Assembly: GCF_001590925.1 (NCBI RefSeq) | Contig: NZ_BCTU01000013.1 | Coordinates: 124,001 to 188,000, forward strand | Direction of reading: 5' to 3' | Source: Serratia plymuthica NBRC 102599 | GTDB lineage: Bacteria > Pseudomonadota > Gammaproteobacteria > Enterobacterales > Enterobacteriaceae | Length of the DNA stretch: 64,000 nt | Shown: positions 37,691 through 47,895 of the stretch, piece by piece | How the letters are laid out: every line of letters starts with the position of its first letter | How positions within the stretch are numbered: position 1 is the first letter of the stretch | Position numbers and translations under genes: made by a program | The notes under the pieces: generated by a model | What the model saw: only the letters and a program-made list of their open reading frames with translations | What the model was told of the DNA's origin: nothing | Database searches by the model: none

Positions 37691-38659
37691 ATGATGAAGC
37701 GACTCTATTCACTCCGCCGCTGGCTTGGCGCAGGCACATTGGCCGGCATTCTCTCCCTCGCGTGGAGCAATGCCGTCAGCGCGCAGGATCCGGCGCAGTT
37801 TCGCATCGGTTACCAAAAAGGATCGGTCAGCCTGGTATTGGCAAAAACCCACCGGCTATTGGAACAGCGTTTTCCCTCGACCAAAATCAGCTGGATAGAA
37901 TTCCCCGCCGGCCCGCAAATGCTCGAGGCGCTGAACGTCGGCAGTATCGATTTGGGCAGCACCGGCGATATCCCGCCAATTTTCGCTCAGGCCGCCGGTG
38001 CCGATCTGCTTTATGTCGGCGTAGAGCCGCCAAAACCCAAGGCGGAAGTGATCCTGGTGCCGGAAAACAGCCCGATCAAAACCGTCGCCGAGCTGAAAGG
38101 CCATAAGGTTGCCTTCCAGAAAGGTTCCAGCTCCCACAACCTGCTGTTGCGCTCGCTGCAGAAAGCCGGGCTGCAATTTACCGATATCCAACCCATTTAC
38201 CTGACCCCGGCCGATGCCCGCGCCGCCTTCCAGCAAGGCAACGTTGATGCTTGGGCGATTTGGGATCCGTACTATTCCGCGGCATTGCTGCAAGGCGGCG
38301 TGCGGGTGCTGGGCGACGGCAGTGGTCTGAATCAAACCGGTTCGTTTTATTTGGCGGTTCGCCCCTACGTACAGGCGCACGGACCCTTTATCAGCCAGGT
38401 TCTTGAGGTGCTGACCCAGGCCGACGCACTGACCCGCAGCGATCGCGCGCAGAGCGTCACGCTGTTGGCAAACGCCATGGGCCTGCCGGAAAAGGTGATC
38501 GCCACTTATCTGGATCATCGCCCGCCGACCGCCATTAAACCTTTGGATGCGCACACCATTGCCGCCCAACAGCAAACCGCCGATCTGTTTTATGCCAACC
38601 ATTTGGTGCCGGTGAAGGTCGATATCTCTCAACGCATCTGGCACCCGAGTGCGCAATAA
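37691..38659 (+). CDS. ssuA: SsuA, periplasmic sulfonate-binding protein
   Basis: A 322 aa precursor with a twin-Arg-like but ordinary signal peptide ending near AVSAQ (about 32). It binds aliphatic sulfonates and delivers them to SsuBC. Family blocks: [48 protein letters not shown]. The stop overlaps nothing; ssuD starts 16 bp later. Confidence 0.95.
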   Translation: MMKRLYSLRRWLGAGTLAGILSLAWSNAVSAQDPAQFRIGYQKGSVSLVLAKTHRLLEQRFPSTKISWIEFPAGPQMLEALNVGSIDLGSTGDIPPIFAQAAGADLLYVGVEPPKPKAEVILVPENSPIKTVAELKGHKVAFQKGSSSHNLLLRSLQKAGLQFTDIQPIYLTPADARAAFQQGNVDAWAIWDPYYSAALLQGGVRVLGDGSGLNQTGSFYLAVRPYVQAHGPFISQVLEVLTQADALTRSDRAQSVTLLANAMGLPEKVIATYLDHRPPTAIKPLDAHTIAAQQQTADLFYANHLVPVKVDISQRIWHPSAQ

Positions 38660-38675
38660 TTTTGGAGAACAAGCT

Positions 38676-39824
38676 ATGAGCCTAAACGTATTCTGGTTTT
38701 TACCTACGCACGGCGACGGCCATTATCTTGGTAGTACTGAAGGTGCCCGCAGCGTCGATTACGGCTATTTGCAGCAGATCGCTCAGGCCGCTGACCGGTT
38801 GGGCTTTGGCGGCGTGCTGATCCCCACCGGCCGCTCTTGCGAAGACTCCTGGCTGGTCGCAGCTTCTCTGATCCCAGTCACCCAACGGTTGAAGTTCCTG
38901 GTGGCACTGCGCCCCGGCATCATTTCGCCTACGCTGGCCGCCCGCCAGGCCGCAACGCTGGATCGTCTTTCCAACGGTCGGGCGCTGTTTAACCTGGTCA
39001 CCGGCGGTGATCCCGAAGAACTGGCGGCAGAAGGTCTGCACCTGAATCACGAAGAACGTTACGAGGCCTCGGCAGAGTTCACCCACGTTTGGCGCAAGGT
39101 GCTGGAAGGGGAAACCGTCGATTTTGACGGCAAACACATTCAGGTGAAAGGTGCCAAACTGCTGTATCCACCGGTGCAACTGCCGCGACCGCCGCTGTAT
39201 TTTGGCGGATCTTCCGCTGCCGCTCAGGATCTGGCCGCCGAACAGGTTGAAATGTACCTCACCTGGGGGGAGCCACCGGCACAGGTAAGAGAAAAAATTG
39301 CCGAAGTGCGCGCCAAAGCCGCAGCCAAAGGCCGTACGGTACGTTTCGGCATTCGTTTGCATGTGATCGTGCGTGAAACCACAGAAGAAGCCTGGCGGGC
39401 AGCCGACCGGCTGATTGCCAATCTGGATGAAGAGACCATCGCCAACGCGCAGGCAGCCTTCGCTCGTTTTGATTCCGTTGGGCAACGGCGCATGGCGGCG
39501 CTCCACGGCGGCAAGAAAGACAATCTGGAGATCAGCCCTAACCTGTGGGCCGGTGTTGGCCTGGTACGCGGTGGCGCCGGCACCGCGCTGGTCGGCGATG
39601 GCCCGACGGTGGCGGCTCGCATGCAGGAATATGCCGATCTGGGCATTGATACCTTTATTTTGTCCGGTTACCCGCATCTGGAAGAAGCCTATCGCGTCGG
39701 CGAGTTGCTGTTCCCGCATCTCGATCTGGCGGAAAACGAAGCCCCTGCTCAGCGTCGGCCGGTTAAACCGCAAGGTGAAGTGGTCGCCAATATTTATATT
39801 CCGCAAAAAGCGTCGCAAAGCTGA
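38676..39824 (+). CDS. ssuD: SsuD, FMNH2-dependent alkanesulfonate monooxygenase
   Basis: A 382 aa luciferase-like TIM-barrel enzyme that cleaves alkanesulfonates to aldehyde and sulfite. Conserved blocks: [30 protein letters not shown] (active-site Cys), [33 protein letters not shown]. coli SsuD is 381 aa. The start at 38676 has TTGGAGAAC upstream; the frame is open 9 codons further into the ssuA end. Confidence 0.97.
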   Translation: MSLNVFWFLPTHGDGHYLGSTEGARSVDYGYLQQIAQAADRLGFGGVLIPTGRSCEDSWLVAASLIPVTQRLKFLVALRPGIISPTLAARQAATLDRLSNGRALFNLVTGGDPEELAAEGLHLNHEERYEASAEFTHVWRKVLEGETVDFDGKHIQVKGAKLLYPPVQLPRPPLYFGGSSAAAQDLAAEQVEMYLTWGEPPAQVREKIAEVRAKAAAKGRTVRFGIRLHVIVRETTEEAWRAADRLIANLDEETIANAQAAFARFDSVGQRRMAALHGGKKDNLEISPNLWAGVGLVRGGAGTALVGDGPTVAARMQEYADLGIDTFILSGYPHLEEAYRVGELLFPHLDLAENEAPAQRRPVKPQGEVVANIYIPQKASQS

Positions 39825-39835
39825 GGAGAAGCGGT

Positions 39836-40630
39836 ATGGCAAACGGCACACAACGCATCCTGCACCGGCTGGCACCCTGGGCATTACCGGTCACGCTGGT
39901 GGTTATCTGGCAAATCTCGGTTGAAGCCGGCTGGCTGTCTAACCGCATTCTGCCCGCGCCAAGCGCGGTAGTGACCGCTTTCTGGACGCTAACCAAAAGC
40001 GGCGAGCTGTGGCAACACCTGACCATCAGCAGTTGGCGCGCGCTGATCGGCTTTAGCATCGGCGGCAGCATCGGGCTGGTTCTGGGGTTTATCACCGGTT
40101 TGTCGCGTTGGGGCGAGCGCCTGTTGGACAGCTCGGTGCAGATGATCCGTAACGTCCCGCATCTGGCGCTGATCCCGCTTGTGATCTTGTGGTTCGGCAT
40201 TGATGAATCCGCCAAGATTTTTCTGGTCGCGCTGGGCACCTTGTTCCCTATCTATCTGAATACCTATCACGGCATCAAGAATATCGATAGCGGCCTGCTT
40301 GAAATGGCGCGCAGCTATGGCCTGAGCGGTTTCCGGTTATTTACCCAGGTGGTATTGCCGGGCGCGTTGCCCTCGATCATGGTCGGCGTGCGTTTCGCTC
40401 TGGGCTTTATGTGGCTGACGCTGATCGTGGCCGAAACCATTTCCGCCAACTCGGGGATTGGTTATCTGGCGATGAACGCCCGCGAATTTCTGCAGACCGA
40501 CGTGGTGGTGGTGGCGATTGTGCTGTATGCCCTGCTCGGCAAGCTGGCGGACGTCAGTGCGCAGTTGCTGGAACGCGTATGGTTGCGCTGGCATCCGGCT
40601 TATCAACTTAAACCAGGAGAAGCGCTATGA
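39836..40630 (+). CDS. ssuC: SsuC, sulfonate ABC transporter permease
   Basis: A 264 aa permease with six membrane helices. The cytoplasmic EAA loop is [22 protein letters not shown]-like (about 158-180), the contact site for SsuB. E. coli SsuC is 263 aa. GAGGAG precedes the ATG; the stop overlaps the ssuB start (4 bp). Confidence 0.95.
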   Translation: MANGTQRILHRLAPWALPVTLVVIWQISVEAGWLSNRILPAPSAVVTAFWTLTKSGELWQHLTISSWRALIGFSIGGSIGLVLGFITGLSRWGERLLDSSVQMIRNVPHLALIPLVILWFGIDESAKIFLVALGTLFPIYLNTYHGIKNIDSGLLEMARSYGLSGFRLFTQVVLPGALPSIMVGVRFALGFMWLTLIVAETISANSGIGYLAMNAREFLQTDVVVVAIVLYALLGKLADVSAQLLERVWLRWHPAYQLKPGEAL

Positions 40631-41403
40631 CGACTCCCGCCCGTATTCCCCAAGGCACCCCGGTTACCCTGGACTCTATTGCCAAACGCTATGGCAACCG
40701 AACGGTGCTGGACAATATTCAGTTGCGTATCAGCTCCGGGCAATTTGTCGCCGTGGTCGGCCGCAGCGGTTGTGGCAAAAGCACGCTGCTGCGTTTGATG
40801 GCCGGGTTGGAAAAAGCCAGCAGCGGCGAGCTGCTTAGCGGAAATGCTCCCCTCGCCAGCGCCAAAGAGGATACCCGTCTGATGTTCCAGGATGCGCGCC
40901 TGCTGCCATGGAAAAAGGTGATCGATAACGTTGGCCTTGGCCTGCGCGGCGACTGGCGTGCCGATGCGTTGCAGGCGCTGGAAGCCGTTGGGCTGGCCGA
41001 TCGCGCCAATGAATGGCCGGCAGCGCTGTCCGGCGGACAAAAACAGCGAGTAGCGCTGGCGCGCGCGCTGATCCACCGTCCTCGTCTGCTGTTGCTGGAC
41101 GAACCTTTGGGGGCGCTTGATGCGTTGACAAGGATTGAAATGCAGGGGCTGATTGAAGGCCTGTGGCAGCAACATGGTTTCACCGTGCTGTTGGTGACGC
41201 ATGATGTCAGCGAAGCCATTGCGCTGGCGGATCGGGTGATCTTGATTGAAGAGGGCCGTATCGGGCTGGATCTGACGATTGATCTGCCACGCCCGCGCCG
41301 TAAAGGGTCGGCCAGATTGGCGGAACTGGAAGCCGAGGTGCTGGACAGAGTGCTGTCACCGCCCCCGCCGGTGGCTGAAAGCCCACGCCGGGCAACGAAT
41401 TGA
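40627..41403 (+). CDS. ssuB: SsuB, sulfonate ABC transporter ATPase
   Basis: A 258 aa ATPase: Walker [12 protein letters not shown] (about 46-56), Q-loop [10 protein letters not shown], signature [15 protein letters not shown], Walker [13 protein letters not shown], switch His VTHDVSEA. It powers SsuC. Last gene of the operon; a terminator follows immediately. Confidence 0.96.
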   Translation: MTTPARIPQGTPVTLDSIAKRYGNRTVLDNIQLRISSGQFVAVVGRSGCGKSTLLRLMAGLEKASSGELLSGNAPLASAKEDTRLMFQDARLLPWKKVIDNVGLGLRGDWRADALQALEAVGLADRANEWPAALSGGQKQRVALARALIHRPRLLLLDEPLGALDALTRIEMQGLIEGLWQQHGFTVLLVTHDVSEAIALADRVILIEEGRIGLDLTIDLPRPRRKGSARLAELEAEVLDRVLSPPPPVAESPRRATN

Positions 41404-41446
41404 AACCAGGGACGGCATGTCGCAGCGCCGTCCCTGGTTAGTTTTT
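41404..41446. terminator. Terminator between ssuB and pepN
   Basis: AACCAGGGACGGC/GCCGTCCCTGGTT, a 13-bp perfect stem with a 10-base loop, then TAGTTTTT, between convergent genes. It may serve both. Confidence 0.9.
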
Positions 41447-44060
41447 ACGCGTCGAGCGCTTTGCTGATTTTCTCGAACAGATCGCCGGACAGGTTCTCCA
41501 GCCCTTTCAACTGTTCAAGCGCCTTGCGCATCAGAGCCTGACGCGAAGCATCATAGCGTTTCAGGCGGATCAAGGGTTCAATCAAACGGGCGGCAATTTG
41601 CGGGTTGCGCTGGTTCAGATCGCTGAGGATCTCCGCCAGGAACTGATAACCGCTGCCGTCCGCCGCATGGAACGCCGCCGGGTTGGCGGAAGCGAAACCG
41701 CCGATCAGCGAGCGGGTGCGGTTTGGATTGCTCAGGCTGAACGAACGGTGCTTCAGCAGGCTGCGTACCTGGGTCAGCACGTTCGCCGCCGGGCTGCTCG
41801 CCTGCAACACGAACCACTTGTCCATGACCAACCCATCCTGATGCCAGCGTTCATCGAACGCCGCCAGCAGCGCATCGCGGCACGGCAACTGCGCCGCTAC
41901 CGCCGCAGCCAGCGCAGCCAGCGAATCGGTCATGTTGTCCGCCTGACGATACTGCTCAGCCACCAACCGATCGGCCAGCGCTTCATCGCCAAAGGCCAAA
42001 TAACCCAGGCACAGGTTGCGCAGAGCACGTTTGCCGATATCGGCATGATCCACCCGGTAACCGTCGGTTTTGTTGGCGTTATAAACCGCCAGCCACTCGT
42101 CGGCCATTTCCTTTGCCAGGCAACGGACAATCGATTCATGCACCGCGGCGATCGCTTCCGGATCGATAGTCGCGAACAGCTCGGCAATCTCGGTTTCCGA
42201 AGGCAGCGTCAGGATCTGCGCGGCAAGCGCCGGATCCAGTTTCTCGTCCAGCAGCACGGCACGGAACGCGTCGGCAACGTGCAACGGCAGAGACAGCGGC
42301 TGTTTCTGCTGATGCTTGGCAACGTTCAGTTTGATATAGGTAGCCAGCAGGCTCTGCGCCGCGTCCCAACGGGCAAATTCATTGCGCGCGTGCTGCATCA
42401 GGAAAGTCAGTTGCTGATCGCTGTACGGGTAATCCAGCTTCACCGGCGCGGAGAACTCGCGCAACAGCGAAGGCACCGGCTTGTGCGCCACACCGTCAAA
42501 CACGAAGGTCTGCTCGGCTTCAGTGACGTTCAGCACGTTACCGATCGCCGCACCGTCTTTCTGCAGAGCAATCACGTTGCCTTCGGCGTCGTACAATTCG
42601 ATATCCAGCGGAATATGCAACGGCAGCTTCTCTGGCTGATCGGCGGTCGGTTCGGTTTTTTGGCTGACGTGCAAGCGGTATTGTTGATGCTCTGCGTCGT
42701 ATTCATCGCGAACGGTCAGCAACGGCGTGCCGGACTGGCTGTACCAGCGACGGAACAGAGACAGATCGACATTGGAGGCATCCTCCATCGCCTGAACGAA
42801 ATCATCGCAGGTTGCTGCGCTGCCGTCATGGCGCTCGAAATACAATTGGATGCCCTTCTGGAATTGTTCTTCGCCCAGCAGCGTATGCATCATGCGGATC
42901 ACTTCGGACCCTTTCTCATACACCGTCAGGGTGTAGAAGTTGTTCATTTCGATCACTTTATCCGGACGAATGGCGTGCGCCATCGGGCTGGCGTCCTCGG
43001 CGAACTGCGCGCCGCGCATGACGCGCACGTTATCGATGCGATTGACCGAACGTGAACCCAGATCTGAGCTGAACTCCTGATCGCGGAACACCGTCAGGCC
43101 TTCTTTCAGGCTGAGCTGGAACCAATCGCGGCAGGTCACGCGGTTGCCGGTCCAGTTGTGGAAATATTCGTGGCCAATCACCGCTTCGATATTCAGGTAA
43201 TCCTTATCGGTTGCGGTTTCCGCTTTCGCCAGCACGTATTTGGAGTTGAAGATATTTAGCCCTTTGTTCTCCATCGCTCCCATATTGAAGAAATCGACGG
43301 CCACGATCATATAAATGTCGAGATCGTATTCCAGACCGAAACGGGTTTCGTCCCATTTCATCGAGTTCTTCAGCGAGGTCATCGCCCAATCGGCGCGATC
43401 CAAATTGCCGCGATCAACGAACAGTTCCAGCGCCACATCGCGCCCGGAGCGGGTGGTAAAGCTGTCGCGCAACACATCGAAATCGCCGGCCACCAGCGCA
43501 AACAGGTAGCAAGGTTTTGGGAACGGATCCTGCCACTGTACCCAGTGGCGCCCATCCTCCAGTTCGCCCTGGCCTACGCGGTTACCGTTCGACAGCAGGA
43601 ACGGATAACGCGCCTTATCCGCCACAATGCGGGTGGTGAAGCGCGCCAACACGTCCGGGCGGTCCAGGTAATAGGTGATGTGACGGAAACCTTCCGCCTC
43701 ACACTGGGTACACAACGCTTCGCCTGACAGGTACAACCCTTCCAGCGCGGTATTCTTCGCCGGGTGAATATCATTGACGATGGTCATGGTAAATTGTGCT
43801 GGTAATTTCTCTATAACCAGCTTGTTATCCTGCAACTGATAGGCGCTCCACGGCTGCCCGTCGATCTGAATACTTACCAGCGTCAGATCTTCGCCATTCA
43901 GCACCAGCGCCGCCTCGGCAGCGCCCTGACGTTTAATCTTGCTGACTGCAGTGACGCGTGTCGTTTCTGCATCCAGCTCAAAATCCAAATCAATGTCGGT
44001 GATGCTGTAGTCTGGCGCGCGATAATCGTGGCGATACTTCGCCTGTGGCAGTTGTGTCAT
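41445..44060 (-). CDS. pepN: Aminopeptidase N
   Basis: An 871 aa M1 metalloaminopeptidase, the main broad-specificity aminopeptidase for peptide turnover. The substrate-binding GAMENKG motif (about 260) and zinc site HEYFHNW (about 297) with the second Glu in LKEGLTVFRDQEF are intact. E. coli PepN is 870 aa. It is convergent with the ssu operon, and its promoter lies in the 446-bp spacer to the next gene. Confidence 0.97.
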   Translation of the reverse strand: MTQLPQAKYRHDYRAPDYSITDIDLDFELDAETTRVTAVSKIKRQGAAEAALVLNGEDLTLVSIQIDGQPWSAYQLQDNKLVIEKLPAQFTMTIVNDIHPAKNTALEGLYLSGEALCTQCEAEGFRHITYYLDRPDVLARFTTRIVADKARYPFLLSNGNRVGQGELEDGRHWVQWQDPFPKPCYLFALVAGDFDVLRDSFTTRSGRDVALELFVDRGNLDRADWAMTSLKNSMKWDETRFGLEYDLDIYMIVAVDFFNMGAMENKGLNIFNSKYVLAKAETATDKDYLNIEAVIGHEYFHNWTGNRVTCRDWFQLSLKEGLTVFRDQEFSSDLGSRSVNRIDNVRVMRGAQFAEDASPMAHAIRPDKVIEMNNFYTLTVYEKGSEVIRMMHTLLGEEQFQKGIQLYFERHDGSAATCDDFVQAMEDASNVDLSLFRRWYSQSGTPLLTVRDEYDAEHQQYRLHVSQKTEPTADQPEKLPLHIPLDIELYDAEGNVIALQKDGAAIGNVLNVTEAEQTFVFDGVAHKPVPSLLREFSAPVKLDYPYSDQQLTFLMQHARNEFARWDAAQSLLATYIKLNVAKHQQKQPLSLPLHVADAFRAVLLDEKLDPALAAQILTLPSETEIAELFATIDPEAIAAVHESIVRCLAKEMADEWLAVYNANKTDGYRVDHADIGKRALRNLCLGYLAFGDEALADRLVAEQYRQADNMTDSLAALAAAVAAQLPCRDALLAAFDERWHQDGLVMDKWFVLQASSPAANVLTQVRSLLKHRSFSLSNPNRTRSLIGGFASANPAAFHAADGSGYQFLAEILSDLNQRNPQIAARLIEPLIRLKRYDASRQALMRKALEQLKGLENLSGDLFEKISKALDA

Positions 44061-44506
44061 AAAAACCCTTTGACGTCTCAGTGAGTTACAGGTGCCAGGT
44101 TGTCATCATTGGCTTATTTCAGCTGCCGCAGAGGCGCGAAAATGTTGATGATCCTGATTGTAAATAAACTGTATCACAGCCACGAAAAAAGCCTAGAGAT
44201 GCCAGAGTACTGGAACGGAGAAATCGGAGGTGGATCCTAATGTTGTCGCCGAAGGGCCCATGCCATCAGGCTCCTTCACCTGATGCAGAGCAAAAATCAG
44301 CATTTAATGCTAAAAGCCGCCTTTCATAACAGACCGGTCAATACTTCATCGCCATGGGCCATTACCCCCGTTTCAACGCCGCTCCCAACCCTAAACCCCT
44401 GCCTGCAGAACGCCTCTCGGTGACAGAGGTTCCGGGGGTATAGTTAAGACATATCAGCTGCCTCGATGATATAATTGATAAATCTGGTTTAAGGGCTCAC
44501 GGCAAT
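44061..44506. other. Spacer between pepN and the diguanylate cyclase gene
   Basis: 446 bp without a gene on either strand. The left part should hold the pepN promoter (minus). At the right end TATAAT (44470-44475), preceded by a weak AAGACA (44446-44451, 18 bp), is a likely promoter for the cyclase gene. A small hairpin CCTCT/AGAGG is at 44413-44429. I see no gene remnant. Confidence 0.5.
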
Positions 44507-46207
44507 ATGAAAGTAAAATATCTGATCTATTTTTTTACCTTTGCCCTGATGTCATCGTTCGCCATATTTATTTCCGATGAGCTGATTGAAGCCCATACCG
44601 ACTATCGCGACAATCAACTTAACCTGTATAAGGTGAGTCGCGCCAAAGAGATCTCGGAAGCCTTTCAAGCCACCCTGTTGGCGCACCGTTTAAAACGCCT
44701 GAGTCTGGTTAATGCGGACATTACCCCGGCGCAATGGCAAGAGGCCGACAGCCTGGCGCGCGAAAAAATTGCCCGGTTCAAGCCGCATATCGACAGCAAG
44801 ATTTCGCAACAGCTCGGTATACGGCAAAAAATCGCCGCGCTTTCCATGCTCGGCCTGATGGAACAATTGCTGGATAACGATAATCGACAGCTTTCATATG
44901 TTACCGATGCCAATGCCAATCTGTTTAATATCAACAGCGCCTACTACATTTCTCAGACCAGCAAAAGCTACTACCGTTATACCTACGATACCCGCATGAT
45001 CGATGCCGACTCGTTTCTGTTTCTGGAAGCCGTGCGCCTGAATAACCGACTGAATATGTCCCTGACCGAATTAATCGATCAGGTCATTGACGTGAACACC
45101 AATCAGTTGGAGCGCAAAGACGCCTATCTGAAAGCCGTACAGCTCACTGGGGTGTTGAATGCACTAAGCACCCGGCTGATCTTTATGAAACTGACCTACA
45201 ACGATGTACCCACCACCCTGCTGGTGAATGAGATGCTCCGTCAGCTTTCGAAAGGGCAGATCGACCGGATTACCCAAGGGTTGTATACCGCAATCGATAA
45301 TCATACCCCCTACTCCGCCGATTTTATTTATCAGTACGTCAAAAATCTGAGTGAGCTTTCGCAACGGCTTTATCAACGCAGTTTTGAACTGGAAATCGTC
45401 GCATCACAGCATAAGATCTACACCAGCCAGACGGCTATTTATGGCTTGATTTCTCTCGGTGGTCTGATCGTGCTGTTTATTTTCCTGCCGACGCTGGTTT
45501 ACTGTTCAAATATCAGCCGCTGGCTAACTAAAACGCATAATAATATTTTGCGGTTGTCGCGCGGCAATATGAACATCGACCGCAATGAGGTGTTTTACGG
45601 CCAGGAGTTAATCGCCATCAGCGACGCCATTAAACAGCTAAAACAGTATCAATTGGAAAAGGTGACGCTGGAAAATGAAAAACATTTGTTGATCAAAGAG
45701 CTGGAAGCCTCTTCGTTTCTTGATCCCCTGACTAATATCTATAACCGCCGCAAGTTCTTCCGTGAATGCGAATCCCTGGCAGCGCGCAGCTACCCGTTGG
45801 CCTTCTGTTTGATTGATATCGATAATTTCAAAAAACTGAATGACAGTTACGGGCATGATATCGGCGACCGTGCACTGGTGGCCTTCGGCAAATTGCTGCA
45901 GGACGCCTTCCGCTCCAGCGACATTTTTTGCCGCTATGGCGGTGAGGAGTTTGCCGTGATCCTCGGCAACTGCACGCTGGAGAATGCGCGAGAAATTATG
46001 TCTAAGCTACGCGAGCGCACCCACCAACTCACCCTAACCCTCGATGACGGGCAAACCGTGCGTTTCACGACCAGTTGCGGTATTGCCCAGGTGAACAGCC
46101 TCAGGCTGCTGCCGACGGCGATCAAACAGGCGGATGAAGCGCTCTATTTCTGCAAGAAAAACGGCAAGGACCGGATCAGCATCCACACGCCGACCGGTTT
46201 TATCTGA
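44507..46207 (+). CDS. Membrane-bound diguanylate cyclase (GGDEF)
   Basis: A 566 aa sensor-type cyclase that should make c-di-GMP from two GTP. Layout: membrane helix (about 5-24), periplasmic helical sensor of about 280 residues with no domain I recognise, second helix (about 310-332), a short coiled-coil linker (about 375-400), then GGDEF. Catalytic motif GGEEF is at 478-482, metal Asp in LIDIDNFKKLNDSYGHD, and a product-inhibition I-site RSSD at 469-472, five residues before. No EAL domain. It has no counterpart at this place in E. coli, where pepN and pncB are neighbours. Confidence 0.93.
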   Translation: MKVKYLIYFFTFALMSSFAIFISDELIEAHTDYRDNQLNLYKVSRAKEISEAFQATLLAHRLKRLSLVNADITPAQWQEADSLAREKIARFKPHIDSKISQQLGIRQKIAALSMLGLMEQLLDNDNRQLSYVTDANANLFNINSAYYISQTSKSYYRYTYDTRMIDADSFLFLEAVRLNNRLNMSLTELIDQVIDVNTNQLERKDAYLKAVQLTGVLNALSTRLIFMKLTYNDVPTTLLVNEMLRQLSKGQIDRITQGLYTAIDNHTPYSADFIYQYVKNLSELSQRLYQRSFELEIVASQHKIYTSQTAIYGLISLGGLIVLFIFLPTLVYCSNISRWLTKTHNNILRLSRGNMNIDRNEVFYGQELIAISDAIKQLKQYQLEKVTLENEKHLLIKELEASSFLDPLTNIYNRRKFFRECESLAARSYPLAFCLIDIDNFKKLNDSYGHDIGDRALVAFGKLLQDAFRSSDIFCRYGGEEFAVILGNCTLENAREIMSKLRERTHQLTLTLDDGQTVRFTTSCGIAQVNSLRLLPTAIKQADEALYFCKKNGKDRISIHTPTGFI

Positions 46208-46208
46208 A

Positions 46209-46237
46209 TTGTTGTTTAAAATAATTAACATTATAAT
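46209..46237 (+). promoter_or_regulatory. pncB promoter with NadR (NAD) box
   Basis: TTGTTG (46209-46214), 17 bp, TATAAT (46232-46237). Within the spacer lies TGTTTA-N6-TTAACA (46213-46230), one mismatch from the NadR consensus TGTTTA-N6-TAAACA. NadR represses pncB in enterobacteria when NAD is plentiful. The leader would be about 220 nt; a second -10 (TATACT, about 46395) may serve a shorter transcript. Confidence 0.7.
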
Positions 46238-46462
46238 TTCTATGACTAATTAGGCTAAGTCATTCACCTTACAGGCTTATCTGACTTTTCTGTCTGGAAC
46301 CTGAAGGCAAGCCGGCATAAAGGCACGTTTAATCCTCGACCCGCTCCGGCGATTTGTGGTGTGATGCAGCTTCAATAACAGGATAATCCGGGTATACTCG
46401 CTCAACTTTTTTATGTCTATCCGGATTTGGACTCGCGCCTGACGAGGATGCAGTAACGCGCT

Positions 46463-47668
46463 ATGACTCAATACGCTTCCCCGATTTTGACATCACTGCT
46501 TGATACTGACGCTTACAAGCTTCATATGCAGCAAGCCGTGTTCCATCGCTACCCCGCGATCAGCGTGGCGGCGGAATTTCGCTGTCGCGGTGATGAACTG
46601 CTGGGCGAATATGCCGACGAAATCCGTGCGCAAGTCGCTCTGATGAGCCAACTGGCGCTGACCGAGGCTGAGTTTGGCTATCTTTCAGGGTTGCCGTTCT
46701 TCCGTCAGGACTACCTGAACTGGTTGCGTGATTTCCGCTATGACCCGCAGCAGGTTCAGATCGACAATAATGACGGCAGACTGCATATCCGCATTGCCGG
46801 TCCGTGGCGCGAAGTGATTTTGTGGGAAGTCCCCCTGCTGGCGGTGATCAGCGAAGTGGTGCACCGTCACCGCTCGCCGCAGGTCACGCCGGACATGGCG
46901 GTAGCGCATCTGCGCAGCAAACTGGCGCAATTTAAAGCCGTGAGCGCCGATGTGGATATCTCCCGCTTCAAACTGATGGATTTCGGCACCCGTCGCCGTT
47001 TCTCCAAAAGCGTGCAGCAGGCGATCGTCAGCACGCTGAAAAACGAATTCCCCTACCTGGTCGGTACCAGCAATTACGATCTGGCGCATCAACTCGGCCT
47101 GACGCCGGTAGGCACCCAGGCGCATGAATGGTTCCAGGCGCATCAACAGATAAGCCCGGTGTTGGCCAACAGTCAACGAGCGGCATTGCAGGCCTGGTTG
47201 GACGAGTACCCGGACCAGCTCGGCATCGCGTTGACCGACTGCATCGCCATGGATGCCTTCCTGCGTGATTTCGGCCCGCAATTCGCGCCGCGTTATCAGG
47301 GGCTGCGCCATGACTCCGGCGACCCGTTTGAATGGGGTGAAAAAGCCATCGCGCATTACCAGAAGCTGGGTATCGATCCGATGAGCAAAACGCTGGTGTT
47401 CTCCGACAACCTGGATCTGGACAAGGCGCTGGCGCTTTATCGCCACTTCTATCAGCGCATCAACCTGGTGTTCGGCATCGGCACGCGTTTGACCTGCGAC
47501 ATTCCGGGCGTAAAACCACTGAATATCGTCATCAAACTGGTTGAATGCAAGGGCAAACCAGTGGCTAAACTGTCTGACAGCCCGGGCAAAACCATCTGTC
47601 AGGATCAGGCCTTCGTGAAGGCCTTGCGCAAAGCCTTCGATCTGCCGCTGGTGAAAAAAGCCAGCTAA
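46463..47668 (+). CDS. pncB: Nicotinate phosphoribosyltransferase
   Basis: A 401 aa enzyme that joins nicotinate to PRPP in NAD salvage. [14 protein letters not shown] begins the protein; [16 protein letters not shown] carries the phosphorylated His, and [13 protein letters not shown] is near the C terminus. E. coli PncB is 400 aa. Confidence 0.97.
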   Translation: MTQYASPILTSLLDTDAYKLHMQQAVFHRYPAISVAAEFRCRGDELLGEYADEIRAQVALMSQLALTEAEFGYLSGLPFFRQDYLNWLRDFRYDPQQVQIDNNDGRLHIRIAGPWREVILWEVPLLAVISEVVHRHRSPQVTPDMAVAHLRSKLAQFKAVSADVDISRFKLMDFGTRRRFSKSVQQAIVSTLKNEFPYLVGTSNYDLAHQLGLTPVGTQAHEWFQAHQQISPVLANSQRAALQAWLDEYPDQLGIALTDCIAMDAFLRDFGPQFAPRYQGLRHDSGDPFEWGEKAIAHYQKLGIDPMSKTLVFSDNLDLDKALALYRHFYQRINLVFGIGTRLTCDIPGVKPLNIVIKLVECKGKPVAKLSDSPGKTICQDQAFVKALRKAFDLPLVKKAS

Positions 47669-47694
47669 GCGGCCATGCGTTGCAAACGCTAATA

Positions 47695-47728
47695 AAGCCG
47701 GCTGAAAACTTCAGGCCGGCTTTTTTCT
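47695..47728 (+). terminator. pncB terminator
   Basis: AAGCCGGCTGAA pairs with TTCAGGCCGGCTT (one bulged G), then TTTTTC. Confidence 0.92.
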
Positions 47729-47895
47729 TCTTTATAAGACGCTTTCCGCAGCCCCCTTTTCGCCCAGCCCCAAGAAATGTTGTTCCAATCCGGCGATTTC
47801 TGCTTGTGCTCTGCATCGCGGCAAGTAACATAGCACCATCCCCATATTGTTGGGTTTTAAGCTATTTCCAAATCAAATTATAAAGAGAGAAATTT

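Noticed and set aside
38700-39884. 394-codon open frame opposite ssuD
   Set aside because: Antisense shadow; ssuD and its operon explain the region fully.
41598-43055. 485-codon open frame opposite pepN
   Set aside because: Antisense shadow of a conserved gene with GC-biased third positions; low-complexity Arg/Gln-rich product, no ribosome site, no motif.
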